Source: Neoscytalidium dimidiatum
Lineage: Eukaryota; Ascomycota; Dothideomycetes; Botryosphaeriales; Botryosphaeriaceae
Direction: 5' to 3'
DNA length: 64,000 nt
Assembly (NCBI GenBank): GCA_037367355.1
Contig: CM074702.1
Coordinates: 1,054,001-1,118,000, forward strand
Part shown: positions 33,266 through 43,860 of the stretch, in pieces
Layout of the letters: each line of letters begins with the position of its first letter
Numbering within the stretch: the stretch's first letter is position 1
The notes under the pieces: generated by a model
The model's input: only the letters and a program-made list of their open reading frames with translations
Database searches by the model: none
Told to the model about the DNA's origin: nothing
Position numbers and translations under genes: made by a program

Positions 33266-36200
33266 TTACGAGAAGAAATACGTACTCTCCCGCAGCCTCG
33301 TCACATCGAAATCGCCCTTCTTCGGCACGGCCGGGAAGTCCATCGGCAGCCAGAACTTGACCCTGGTCTCCGCGCCCTTCTTCGTCTTCGACGAGGCCTC
33401 CTGCAGCTCGGCCGCGTCGTCCACTTCGGCCGCCTCCAAGGCGGCGGCCGCATCCCGGCCGATGGCGCCCTCCAGCAACTCCTTATCGTCATCGAGCTCG
33501 GCATCCTCGGCATCGGCGACGGCGCCCTCCTCGTCCTCGTCCTCGTCCTCGGCCTCTTCCTTCGCCTTCGCGGCCCTCCTCTTCTTCGCGGCCGCGGCGG
33601 GAGTCTCGTCGTTCGTATCGCCCAGCCGCGCGACGGGCGCCTCCTCGTCCGTGTGCACCTCGACGGCCGAGCCGCCCTCCTCCTCGGCTCTGGCGGCGTC
33701 GAATAGCGCGGCGGGCGTCGTCATGGCCCGGCCCTTCTCGCGCTCCTCCGCGTCCTCGCTGCGCAGCAGCCGCTGACGCTCGCGCTCGGCGAGCAGCTCC
33801 TGGAGCAGCGCGTGGCTGGGCCGCTTCTTGCCCTGGGCGAACGCGGCGGCCACGTTGTCCTTCCGCAGCGCCATAATCTTGCGCCCGAGCGGCGAGCCTG
33901 AGGGCACCGTGGCGAGGTACATGCAATCCTTGTAACGCATGCTGAACTCCTCGTGCAGCCGGCCCACGATGTCCTCCGAGTGCATGCGCACGAAGGCGTC
34001 GCGAAGGACGCGGTTCATGCGCGGCACGTCGGCAGCGTGCGTCCAGAAGGAGTCGTGCACCGATGCGAACGTGAGGCCGATCTCGTTGCACTTCAGCGCC
34101 GACAGCAGCATGTGGGTCGCGTCGAGCGAGTGGATGAAGTTGGGCGGGAAGGCCTGCAGTTGCTTGCGCTTGTCGATTGCGTCCGACGCCTTTGGCTGCA
34201 CGATCGACAGGTACTGCAGCGCCGTCGTGATTTCACGCGCCTTGGTTTGCCGATACGGCTGCACCACCGGCATCTTCAGCGGCGTCGTCCAGATGACAGT
34301 GGCGCGGAACTGCGAGCTCAGATCTTTGGACGACACCCGCTTCTTCTGCGATATCGAGTGCCTCGGGCGAAAGCGCGAGTCCTGTTGTTTTCCAACTTCG
34401 CCTGTGCCCTTGAGTTGTGCTTCGATTGCGTCGATCTGTTCAGGCGTGAGCGCGGTTGAGATCCTGTTCGCGCATGCTCCGAGCCAGTCCTGAATCTCCT
34501 GAGCGCCGTTGAACATTTGTCCGAGGGCCTTGAAGATGAGCTTCGCCACGTAACCACCCATGGAGAAAAGCACATTGTGCTTTTGATATTCTGGAGGAAG
34601 GATGGCCTCAAGCTGTCTTATGACCTGCAAGCGAGCGCCTGTGAATGTCACGCCGTAGACATTGGTCATGACCGTCTGCTTGACAACCTTACGGGCTATC
34701 TTGCCGTCCAAGACCTTTGCAACCGCATTGCCGTTCTCTGCATCCTTGGCCACATCTTTCTTGACGATTTCAGCTACGGCAGAGTAGATGTCGGATGGAC
34801 GATCTCCGGGCTCCAAATTGACCTGGGCGGCACCAGCCTTGTCACCGCCGAGTGCTGCGTAGTGCTGAAGACCGTTGCAAGTTCCATCCTGATGCACAGG
34901 GAGATGAGAGATGTATTGTGAAGGATCTGGAGAGTCGAATGCGTGCTTAAGTTCAAAGCAGGTTGCCAGGCATTGCCAAGGATCCTCAGCTTGCAGCCAC
35001 CATCTGCGGCCAGTCAAGGGATTTTCGCAGGAGTCGTAAATGTCCTGAATGTGCTCCATTGCGAACGCCTCGCGGTCCCTGAGACTTGCCTTGTCGTATC
35101 CGAAGACATTTGCGAGATGAATTTTGAGCCACGTCAGTCCCACAGGACCAAGTTGCTTTCCCTTCGCGAAAGTCAAAAGACCACGTGCCATATCAGCACC
35201 CAGATGGTTGAGGAGCGGAGGGATTGGATACGCTCGGCCTCGAAAGTCCATGTTATGTGGGAAGTAGAAGACCTCGTCCTTGAAGGCCCGGGCAACCTCT
35301 AATTGGAAGTTCTGAAAGCAGCGCTGCGAATGGAAAGCGCTCTTTGCGTTCTCGATTCTCTTCTTCTCTCTCAGCCAAAGAGCGATGTCCCTCTTCGGAG
35401 CTTCAGGCCCGGGCTCGGGCGGTAAATCCATTTTTGGATTTTCGGGAGCGATCTTGCCAATGGGTTCGCCTGTGTTCCACGCTTCAATTACGACTTTGAA
35501 CACATCCCTGTTGATCTTCCACGCAGTCTTTCCGAGAACGCTAAGGCCGGCTAAGACCTGATCCATATCACCCTTTTCAATGGCTGCCATGGCGTAAATC
35601 CGCTGAGAATCGTCCTGCCTCTTGTCCTTGATAATAGGCTCAGGATAGCGAAGGTAACCGCCTCTTCTGAACCCTGTCCATGGTACAGGTTCTACAACCA
35701 TGGGGTATTTCGTGCCGAATGAACCACGTAGAGGCTCCCTTCTGAGTTTATCCAATACCTGCTGGTGCAGACATATCATCCCAGCCTTGCGGCCGCCAGA
35801 ATAGATCGTGGCGTGATAGAATGCAGGCTCGTTAGCCGTCAATTGCCTCCGTGTCTCCTTCTCCTCACGTGTAACAGGTATCTTCGCCGCCTCCAGGATC
35901 TTGGATAGACACAAAGCGCCAACCTTTGCCTTGATCATGGAAGCCCATTCCAAGTGTTTCAAGCTTTGGTACTTCTTAGCAATGTCAGTCTCCTCGCTTG
36001 CGTCCTGCTGAGCACTTGCGACTTGCTCATCAGTCGCATCTTGTTCGGGCTTCGTCTGGCTTGGGTCAATCGTCTTCGAGTACTTGATCAAGGTTCTCAA
36101 ACGACGAGCAGAAATCTTCTGGTATATGGAGTGGTTCGACTGGACACTCTGGGCCACCATCAAGCTATGCTCTATGGACAGCTGCCTCCCGATGGACATG

Positions 36201-37657
36201 GCGATTTGCGAAACTTTGATCCCGTTAAAGTGATCAGGAGTACCGAATGCGGATACGGTCACAATCAGCGAGGTAGCTGCCAGCTTCTCCGGCGTAAAAG
36301 CTTCCAAAAACGGGCCTGTAACCAGCCGCTCGTCCATCGTATCCGGGTCTTCCTCCTCATATGCTTCACTGATGCTTTTCAGCTCCTCTTTAAATAGTGG
36401 GACCAAAGCGCTGTACCACTGCCACATAAGAGCTTCCATAGGCTTTGTTTGCAGTGCCGAGGTAATGCCCAGCTTCTGCATGTTCTGATGTTCCTCGCGC
36501 CATCGTTCAATCGCCGCGTCAACGCTGTCCTCTTCCAGACGGTCTTGCCGCATACGCGCATAAATCGTATCCTTTTCTTCCTGCGTATATCCCTGGAGGT
36601 CGTGTGGATACGGGAGATGGCGCTTCAATGCATCTTTGTCGGAAAAAATGGATAGAGCCGCCTTGATTGTCTTTAGACCCGCACCCTTCAGCTCTACCCC
36701 CCTAAGTTCCGGAAGATCATCCGCAGGAGCAGGTCGACCTATGATCTCACCCATATCGTCGCCGCCATATTGTTTTCCCTGCGTTTCCGTTTCCGTTTCC
36801 GCGAACTGGACATCCGACGAAATCAGGTCGGGCCTGATCTCTGCTAGCACCGCATACTCCGCATCCGTCCAAGTGTCATTCGAGAGTACGTTATCCAGAA
36901 CTCCTGCTTGTTCTGCAAGCCACAAATACCGCCTAATCAGCCGCTCTCTCCTGCTACCCTCTAATGTTGCAATGGCAGAGCGCAACATGCACGTGTACGT
37001 CATCGCGTTCGGCTGGATGTCGTTGTCTCGCATCTCGACCTCGAACCACTTGCTCATAGTGTTGATCGTGTAGCCTGGCTGTTTCGCCAATACGCGGTCC
37101 ATCAAATGCACCAAATACAAGTTGTTCGCCTCAACCAGCTCCTCCGCGGTAGGGTTGTAGAGCTCCCGCATCCGTCGCACCAACGCCGCAGCCCTGTCGA
37201 GGCGCCCGACGCGCAAACAGGCGTGGAGGTTCGAGTGGAGCTCTGCGGGATCGCCGCCGATGCCATTGTGGTAGGCCAATCGCGGTGGTGGCGCGGTGGT
37301 ACTACTGCGGAGGATGAGTGGCCGCGAATCCTTCCACTGAGACGTTGTCGATGAGCTGGAGGAGCCGCGCACGCGTGATATGTGTTCTTGTGAGAACTGG
37401 CCGATGGGGACGGAGGCTTCGATCTGGCTGATTGCTTCTGCGGTTGAGGCTAGATTTCGTGACTGAGTACTTGTCCCGGTTCGTGATCTTCTTTGCGTGG
37501 CGCGAGTCTCCAAGTCTTGCGTTCCGGGAGGTATAGAGACATTGCCCCTATAGAGCGCCGGGCAGAGCCATGGGAGGTATAACTGTTTGGCTGTGCGCGT
37601 GAGGTGGCGATATGCGTCGCGGTGTGAACGGCGACGCGCAGCTTGTGCGAGCATCAT
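33266..37657 (-). CDS. RPO41: Mitochondrial DNA-directed RNA polymerase (T7-type, Rpo41/cyt-5)
   Basis: Single-subunit phage-type polymerase that transcribes mitochondrial DNA. One intronless frame of 1463 residues from the ATG at 37657 (MMLAQAARRRSHRDAYRHLT, an Arg-rich presequence); the frame is open further upstream, but that sequence has no leader character. Order: presequence; PPR-like N-terminal region (residues ~170-300); N-terminal domain; polymerase core. Core motifs seen: DFRGRAYPIPPLLNHLGAD; motif A with catalytic Asp in HQDGTCNGLQHYAALGG (~920); motif B in RKVVKQTVMTNVYGVTFTG (~990); motif C in ASVHDSFWTHAADV (second catalytic Asp, ~1200). The C-terminus ends RLRESTYFFS, the conserved aromatic foot that reaches the active site. 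Between motif C and that foot there is an acidic/Ala-rich insertion of about 150 residues (with EEAEDEDEDEEGAVADAEDA), unlike the core. Confidence 0.96.
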   Translation of the reverse strand: MMLAQAARRRSHRDAYRHLTRTAKQLYLPWLCPALYRGNVSIPPGTQDLETRATQRRSRTGTSTQSRNLASTAEAISQIEASVPIGQFSQEHISRVRGSSSSSTTSQWKDSRPLILRSSTTAPPPRLAYHNGIGGDPAELHSNLHACLRVGRLDRAAALVRRMRELYNPTAEELVEANNLYLVHLMDRVLAKQPGYTINTMSKWFEVEMRDNDIQPNAMTYTCMLRSAIATLEGSRRERLIRRYLWLAEQAGVLDNVLSNDTWTDAEYAVLAEIRPDLISSDVQFAETETETQGKQYGGDDMGEIIGRPAPADDLPELRGVELKGAGLKTIKAALSIFSDKDALKRHLPYPHDLQGYTQEEKDTIYARMRQDRLEEDSVDAAIERWREEHQNMQKLGITSALQTKPMEALMWQWYSALVPLFKEELKSISEAYEEEDPDTMDERLVTGPFLEAFTPEKLAATSLIVTVSAFGTPDHFNGIKVSQIAMSIGRQLSIEHSLMVAQSVQSNHSIYQKISARRLRTLIKYSKTIDPSQTKPEQDATDEQVASAQQDASEETDIAKKYQSLKHLEWASMIKAKVGALCLSKILEAAKIPVTREEKETRRQLTANEPAFYHATIYSGGRKAGMICLHQQVLDKLRREPLRGSFGTKYPMVVEPVPWTGFRRGGYLRYPEPIIKDKRQDDSQRIYAMAAIEKGDMDQVLAGLSVLGKTAWKINRDVFKVVIEAWNTGEPIGKIAPENPKMDLPPEPGPEAPKRDIALWLREKKRIENAKSAFHSQRCFQNFQLEVARAFKDEVFYFPHNMDFRGRAYPIPPLLNHLGADMARGLLTFAKGKQLGPVGLTWLKIHLANVFGYDKASLRDREAFAMEHIQDIYDSCENPLTGRRWWLQAEDPWQCLATCFELKHAFDSPDPSQYISHLPVHQDGTCNGLQHYAALGGDKAGAAQVNLEPGDRPSDIYSAVAEIVKKDVAKDAENGNAVAKVLDGKIARKVVKQTVMTNVYGVTFTGARLQVIRQLEAILPPEYQKHNVLFSMGGYVAKLIFKALGQMFNGAQEIQDWLGACANRISTALTPEQIDAIEAQLKGTGEVGKQQDSRFRPRHSISQKKRVSSKDLSSQFRATVIWTTPLKMPVVQPYRQTKAREITTALQYLSIVQPKASDAIDKRKQLQAFPPNFIHSLDATHMLLSALKCNEIGLTFASVHDSFWTHAADVPRMNRVLRDAFVRMHSEDIVGRLHEEFSMRYKDCMYLATVPSGSPLGRKIMALRKDNVAAAFAQGKKRPSHALLQELLAERERQRLLRSEDAEEREKGRAMTTPAALFDAARAEEEGGSAVEVHTDEEAPVARLGDTNDETPAAAAKKRRAAKAKEEAEDEDEDEEGAVADAEDAELDDDKELLEGAIGRDAAAALEAAEVDDAAELQEASSKTKKGAETRVKFWLPMDFPAVPKKGDFDVTRLRESTYFFS

Positions 37658-38170
37658 CTTTGAAGAGGGCGGGAAAAGGTGCAAAAAAAAACGATCAGTA
37701 GAAAAGTAGGAGAGAAGAAAGGATCGGATATAGCCCTTGGAAGAATAGAGGATATAGCGCACCGAGGGAGAAGGACGCGAGTTCCCTGAGAGGGAAAAGA
37801 TGCAGGGACACTGATGGCAAAAAAGATGCAGACGAGCTCGCATCCAAAGCTTTGGCCAGGTGCGTGGACCCAAAATCTCGGGCCGACTGCACGTGATGAC
37901 TCGAGAGGCTTATCATCATCAACAAACGGCCTCATGTGCGCCATGGAGAAAAAGCTATCATAATGTACTGCATCTATCGTTGACGCTGACAAGTACACGT
38001 CAATGAGTAACGCGTCTATTTCAACGGTGAACTGTTCCCGGCGCATACGAGAGGAGAATGCTTCAGTAGGTGGGATTCATACAAGCAAACAATTGCTCCG
38101 CTAACATACACAATTAACGACGCCTCAAAATGCTCATGGTACATGTACTCATTGTCCTTCATAGGTACGC
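37658..38170. other. Intergenic between RPO41 start and MDV1 stop
   Basis: About 0.5 kb holding the RPO41 promoter and the MDV1 3' UTR (both genes on the minus strand). It includes a poly-A/T tract near 37682..37689 next to the RPO41 start. No gene seen. Confidence 0.55.
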
Positions 38171-40292
38171 TCAACACGACCAAACGCCAACGACGCCATC
38201 TCTGCGGCCCTCGATCAAGTAGCCGTCCCTGATTCTGACCTTCTCAATGATCGAGAATGGTGTTGCAGGCTCTTCCTCAACTGCGCCAGGGCCGCAATTC
38301 CAATGTCTACCATCCGTCTTGTCGTACACTTTGACTACATCCTCGCCTGCCGCTGCGACTATTCTCCGTGCGTCGAACATCATGCTTGTGACGGGGTGGT
38401 CGTATGCAAATGCGTCGAAGATTGAACCAGTCCGAAGATCCCAAATCTGCTCTCGTTAGTGACTCTTTCTAGGTCATCGGGTACTTTAGATCAATTAACT
38501 TACCCGAATGCTCCTGTCGAGACTTCCAGTCACCAAGTGGACGTCGTCAAATTGTAATGCTGTCACGGGGCCAGTATGACCGACAAGGCTCCTGTGGACT
38601 TGACCACTCCTGAGATCCCAAAGACGAACCATGCCATCTGCAGTACCGCAAGCCAGAGCAGCATCGAAGCACTGCAGAGCGCCTACAAAATCTGCAGATG
38701 CGTCGGGAGCACGCCCTGTCTGTCGCCAGCCATCGGTCGGTGCCATGGTGGAGGAAGCTTGAGCAGCAGCCCAAAGAACGTCCAAGGTTTGAATACAGCG
38801 GCCCTTAACGAGATCCCATTGCCGGAGAGTTTTGTCAGCTGAGCCAGACACTAAAGTATCACCTCTGAAGTGCAACGCCGTGACCTCAGCCACGTGAGCA
38901 TCGAGAGTGAAAAGTGGACAGTCCTGCATGCTAGTCGGAGGAGGTGGTGGGGGTGCGTCTTCAGGATTCTCAAATCCTAGCGCATCCTCGTCATCTTCCT
39001 CGCCATCCTTGTTGACGCGGTTGTCCCGAGGTGCGTATTCGGCGCGGCTTAAATCCCACAGGCGAATGGTGGCATCCACGGATCCAGTGGCAACAATATT
39101 ATCCTCAACCTGCAGGCAACGTACTGAGGAAAGATGGCCATCAAGCATTCCCATACACCGGCCGGCGTGCAAGTCCCATACTCGCACTGTGTCATCTAAT
39201 GCTGCTGTGACCATGGTTCCAAAGGGCATATCAAAATCGAAAGCAGTTACTACATCCGTATGACCTGCAAGCTCCTTAATTTTGGACCCGGGTTCGAGAT
39301 GTTCATGTAGGACCGGCATGGATATCCGACGATGAGCCTTGCGTTTTCTGCCTGTCTTGGGCGACCTGGAAGGTAATTTCTCATAAATGGATTCTGACAT
39401 AAAGCCAGGCGAACCCTCGGTGCTGCCCTCGGAATCTGGTGCTACGGGCGTTACTGGCGACTTTTGTGACAATGCAGCCTGGTCCTCAAGCTCCTCTTGC
39501 ATGTCCTCCAATTTATTTTCTACATCATTTAGCTCATGCTCGAGCTCCGCCTCCTCGTTCTCCAGCGCCGCCAGTCTGTCAAGGACGATCTTGCGCATGA
39601 CATTGAGATTGTAAATCTTATTGTCGATTTCCCGTATCTCCGTGCTGCACATATTTTTCCGCACTCCCATCATTTCCAGACGGTGAGCCAGGCTTGACTT
39701 CTCGTTTTTCAATTTTTGTAGCGACGGCGGCACATCCTCATCGGAGTCATGTCCACCGATTAAGCGCTGTCCTTTCGCATTATGGCGGGGTCCGTGCCTC
39801 TTTTTTTGCTCTTTCGCTTCTTCGGGCAGAGTCGCCTGAAACCCTTGGAAAAGCGAGTATGTAGGATTCGATTCTGGTATATCGGCGAGAAGTTCATCGG
39901 ATAGGTAGGTCAGGGCACGTTGTTGGATCTCGGACACGGAAAGTTTCGAGCGAACGAGTTCCCTCGGCGTGGCCTGCGCGAAGTTGAAGACCGATCGCTG
40001 TATGCCTGGTCGTCGTAGCTCACGGTGGATCTCGCCAAGTGCATTTTGATAATGCTGGCTAACGCCTGCGTCTCCCAGCGGGCCGATGAGGTGGTTTGCG
40101 GTTGCGGTGACTTTCCGCCCGAAAGCTTCTAGTTGTCTTGTCTGCAGCGACGTCAGAACGCGCAATTGGCCTGGTGCACACTGTACATACTGTCGAGCCG
40201 ACTTCATCGTCGCTAAAGTCGTCGGAGAGCGACCTCGGGCGCGTGGCAGACCTGCCGCGAGGTTCACCTCCTCCCGCGGAGGTGTTTGCCAT
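38171..40292 (-). CDS. MDV1: Mitochondrial division protein 1 (Mdv1, WD-repeat adaptor of Fis1/Dnm1)
   Basis: Links the outer-membrane anchor Fis1 to the dynamin Dnm1 during mitochondrial fission. Exons 40191..40292, 38504..40141 and 38171..38446 join in phase to give 671 residues. The N-terminus ([20 protein letters not shown], then [10 protein letters not shown]) splices to [21 protein letters not shown], matching fungal Mdv1; the 49-nt intron has a GTATGT donor and a TGCAG acceptor. Residues ~250-345 are a coiled coil ([40 protein letters not shown]), used for dimerisation and Dnm1 contact. After the linker [20 protein letters not shown] come seven WD repeats (for example [70 protein letters not shown]). 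An acidic/poly-Pro insert ([15 protein letters not shown]) lies within the propeller, as in other filamentous fungi. Confidence 0.94.
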
Positions 40293-40633
40293 GGATGGCG
40301 GTGGAATCTGCGCTCGAGAAGAAAACAGTGGCTGAGGGTTGCGATCTCAGCAGGCGGCGAACATTGCTCTTCTGGTGGTGCCGGAAAGATATTGGGGCCA
40401 AGGGCGCGTCTGTAGGATTGAAAGCGTGTGACGATGGTGTTTAGAGCAGAAGGAAGCTGGCTGGCCATCAAGCTGCCATCATCCCGGCCTCGGTCCCGCC
40501 CTCGTGCGCGCGCGACTCGCTCGGCGCGGAAGTGGAGGGCACCGCTCAACAACAAAGCTGCGGCCTCCACGTCAGCCATGGTTCACGGCCAGTTATCCTT
40601 TCTCCCCGAGTCTGGCCGTTTTTGTCACCAAAG
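40293..40633. promoter_or_regulatory. Divergent promoter region MDV1 / chorismate mutase
   Basis: 341 bp between two head-to-head start codons. Both 5' UTRs and core promoters must fit here. A minus-strand frame stays open across the whole interval and can look like an MDV1 extension, but its residues (Arg/Ala-rich) are not conserved in Mdv1. Confidence 0.6.
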
Positions 40634-41569
40634 ATGGATACTGCCGTGGGCCTGAGCAGCGCCGACCAGGTCTTGGATCTTGCCAACATTCGCTCCACTC
40701 TCATGTGTGTAAAATCCCCCGCAGTCTGCGCGTCCTCCGCAATCGCTCCCACGTCAATCTGCGACCTCGACGCTGCTAACTCGTCCATGCAGCCGTCTGG
40801 AGGATACTATCACCGTTTATCTCATTGAGCGCGTTCAATTTCCGCTCAACCGCTCCATCTACATCCCCGGCGCAATACAGGTCCCGGACAGCCCTCTTAG
40901 CTTCCTGGACTGGCTTCTCTGCGAGCAAGAGAAGGTCCACTCGCGCGTCCGTCGCTACCAGGCGCCGGATGAATATCCCTTCTTCCCTGATGCTCTGCTC
41001 GAGCCCATTCTGAAGCCTTTGGACTATCCTGCTGTTCTTCATCCCAACGACGTCAACGTGAATGAGAAGTTGAAGAAGGTCTACATCAACAACATCCTCC
41101 CTGTCGCCTGCGCGAAGGTTGACGGCAAAGAAGAAGAATCTAGCCAACACTACGGTTCTTCCGCGGTGGACGACATTGCTTGCTTGCAAGCTCTGTCGCG
41201 CCGTATCCACTACGGCAAATTCGTCGCTGAGTCCAAGTTCAGGAAGGAGACAGATCGCTTCGTAAAGCTTATCAAGTCGGAGGATAGAAAGGGAATCGAT
41301 GACGCCATTACCGATGCCGCCGTGGAGAAGAAGGTGTTGGAGAGACTGCGCAAAAAGGCTACCAACTATGGAAATGATCCAGAAAACCCTACCGCCACCC
41401 CGCCGAAGATCAACGTGGATGCTGTGGTGGATATGTACAAGGTGAGTACCTCACTAAGCCTGTATAGTTGTTGGTTGCTGATTGATTGTAGGATTATGTC
41501 ATTCCGCTTACGAAGGAAGTCGAGGTCGAATACTTAATGCAGCGTCTGAAGGGCACTCAATGGGAATAG
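40634..41569 (+). CDS. ARO7: Chorismate mutase (AroQ-type, allosteric, Aro7)
   Basis: Converts chorismate to prephenate for Phe and Tyr synthesis. Exons 40634..40704, 40793..41441 and 41492..41569 join in phase to give 265 residues, close to yeast Aro7. The start MDTAVGLSSADQVLDLANIR followed by STLIRLEDTITVYLIERVQF is the typical N-terminal helix with the catalytic Arg region. Later blocks: SPLSFLDWLLCEQEKVHSRV, ALSRRIHYGKFVAESKF (active-site Lys/Glu helix) and the C-terminal IPLTKEVEVEYLMQRLKGT, which carries the final active-site residues. The length and central helices fit the fungal regulated form (Trp activation, Tyr inhibition known for the family). The first intron has a GTGTGT donor, slightly weak but phase-proven. 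Confidence 0.96.
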
Positions 41570-42401
41570 AGGAGTGCACTGGCTGCTTGCGGCTCTAGTC
41601 ATTGGGGGTGCGCTCAGGGATAATGAACAATTGGTCCGGAAGGATCCTTCGTCTAGCAAGGCCATGACAGGCAAATATTATAAAGGCTATACTTCTAGAA
41701 GACGACAATAGATCTAGGCATATCATCAAAGGTCTTGAAGAACAATTAGGCCGAGAAGTATACGGTATGGACTCTGTGGAATGCGAATGTGCGGTGCAGA
41801 GTTCAAGATCGTAAAGGACATGAAGTCCCAAAGTCTTCTGAGCGCGAACAAGGGGACGATTTCAGAAGTATTACGGCAATGGCCACGCTCTCATGACGCC
41901 CTGTATATACTCTATGCATTAAAGCAAAAGTGAACGGTCGAGGAACAGGCTACATGTATATCAGGACAACGTCAAGCCCACCTTTTTTTTCGTGTACTTT
42001 TTTTTTTGAGGTTTTATTGAACCGTCTTAACATAGGTCTGCGCAAACTGCAAGCGTCAAACATTCTTACACGTACGATTTCTTTCCTCTTCTGGTAGGAG
42101 GCCGATCAAGTTGAGACTCGTGCGCAAACGCGACTACATAGTCCCTGTTTCTCTTTGATTTCTGTATAAAGGATTTTTATACTTATTCTCAGAGGCAAAT
42201 ACACTTGTAACATTGCCAGTGTAGCGTGGAAGCACGAGGAACGCGAAAAGTACTTTGCACCGCCACAACTTGCGTCATTGCTCACCTGCCGGCTACCCCA
42301 GATCCCTCCACCTGCAAGGCACCACCGATTCGCTCTTCTGACGACCGAAAAACCACAACCAGAATCACAAAACACATCCTGACCTCGAATAACACATCGT
42401 G
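41570..42401. other. Intergenic, no gene seen
   Basis: 0.8 kb between chorismate mutase and the Sna3-like gene (same strand). It contains poly-T runs at 41981..42015. The last 150 bp before the next ATG are C/A-rich, as in a fungal 5' UTR. Nothing else is supportable. Confidence 0.5.
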
Positions 42402-43103
42402 ATGTGCGGCACGGACATCTTCCTCGCCCTGCTGGCCTGCCTTTTCCCACCCGTCGCCGGTACGTACATCCGTCGAGCATGCATGCTAGCCGCGACCGCG
42501 CACAGGCAACCACCGCACCACCACTCCACCTACCCACCGCTACAGCAACCGCCTTGACTCCCGAAAAGTCGTTTGACAGCGCTTAAGAGATCTCTGCTGA
42601 CTCACATCTGCACAGTCTGGGTCAAGCGCGGCATCTGCAGCGCGGACTCTCTCATCAACATTGCCCTCTGCTGCCTGGGCCTCTTGCCGGGTCTCCTCCA
42701 CGCCTGGTACATCATCTGGGCGTACCCGGATCCGGGTGACTACGAGCGTGTCGCCGGCCAGGACTCTGAGAACGGGCACGTCACCTACTACTACGTCGCA
42801 CACACGAGCGCCGGTCCCCAGTCCTCACCGCGGACTGGCCAGCAGCAATACCGCAGCCAAGGCGCACCGAACTATGGTGCTGCTGGCGTGCCCGCGTCAA
42901 CGAGCGCCCAGCAGTTTCCCGGACAGCAGGCAGGTGTCGTGAACCCATGGGCGGACGAGATCAGCCCTGCGGCCCAGGTGCCGAAGCAGACCGGCGGTGC
43001 GCCAGCTGGACAGGGAGCCAGTGGAGAGGGCAGTGCGAGTCAGCCGCCGCCGACATATGCGGAGGCGGTCAGAGGCGATCATAAGGTGCAGACGCAGGAC
43101 TGA
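42402..43103 (+). CDS. Pmp3/Sna-family small membrane protein with PPxY motif (Sna3-like Rsp5 adaptor)
   Basis: Exons 42402..42459 and 42616..43103 join in phase to give 181 residues. The first ~60 residues are the Pmp3/UPF0057 double-membrane hairpin: MCGTDIFLALLACLFPPVA-VWVKRGICSADSLINIALCC-LGLLPGLLHAWYIIWAY. The long cytosolic tail is Gln/Ala/Gly-rich and ends with QPPPTYAEAVRGDHK, a PPxY motif of the kind used by yeast Sna3/Sna4 to recruit the ubiquitin ligase Rsp5 during multivesicular-body sorting. The short classical Pmp3 has no such tail, so Sna3/Sna4-type is the better call; the adaptor role is inferred from the motif. The intron (156 nt) has a GTACGT donor and a CACAG acceptor. Confidence 0.88.
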
Positions 43104-43860
43104 GCAGGATGTGAATAGTGGACATCATACGGGATGATGGTAATAAAGGCGGCGTATGCGGACGATTCGGACTGATGGAGCGGTTGTTGTTTTGGTTGGG
43201 CGTTTTATACGGATATTCGGATTGTTTGCATTTAGCACCTCTTTAGCCAGTGGAATCCAGTTATTTAGTCTTTCTACTTCTGAACTAAATGCGTGCGGTA
43301 TTCGAGGCTGTAATCGCGTCAAGAAAAATTTGATGTTTAAATGATCCGCTCCTCCTCGGTTTCCTCAGATAGCCCGCAGCGGGATAGGAGGGGCGAAAAG
43401 ATACTATTTTCTAGCAGCTCCTACTTTCTTTCCGACTGTAAAGAGCTAGGCGACACTTCAGCCGCAAGGGCCTATAAAACACCCTTTCGAGCATTTTCCT
43501 CCCGTAGAGGTGGTGGGAGCCGGATACAGATACTATAATACCCAACGGTCCCTCTATACCCTAGATTTCATACTTTGAATCTTGGCGTATACACCACACC
43601 AGTTTCCTTATGCAGAAATGTAATTTGTGACTCAATCAGACAACGTGCGGCATTCTTCTTCATAGAATACGCTTCTCGCGCTGCGAACACATTAAAACTT
43701 TTTCATTACAGTCCTTAGCAATGATGTTATCCTTTCCGTCAATTCATCGCTTGCATGCCCCGATGTATATCTTCCCACCAGGTCGAATGTTTTCTACGAA
43801 ATTTGGGGAGACTAACTGTCTGAAGAACCCTATAACTGCCAGATTTGCTCTGCACCCTGT
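43104..43860. other. Convergent intergenic region
   Basis: 0.76 kb between the stops of the Sna3-like and macrodomain genes, AT-richer than its flanks. No frame with coding character; two 3' UTRs expected. Confidence 0.5.

Noticed and set aside
40580..40633. A 54-bp divergent promoter between MDV1 and chorismate mutase
   Set aside because: It depends on starting MDV1 at 40579. The spliced model with a start at 40292 matches the conserved Mdv1 N-terminus, so the real spacing is 341 bp.
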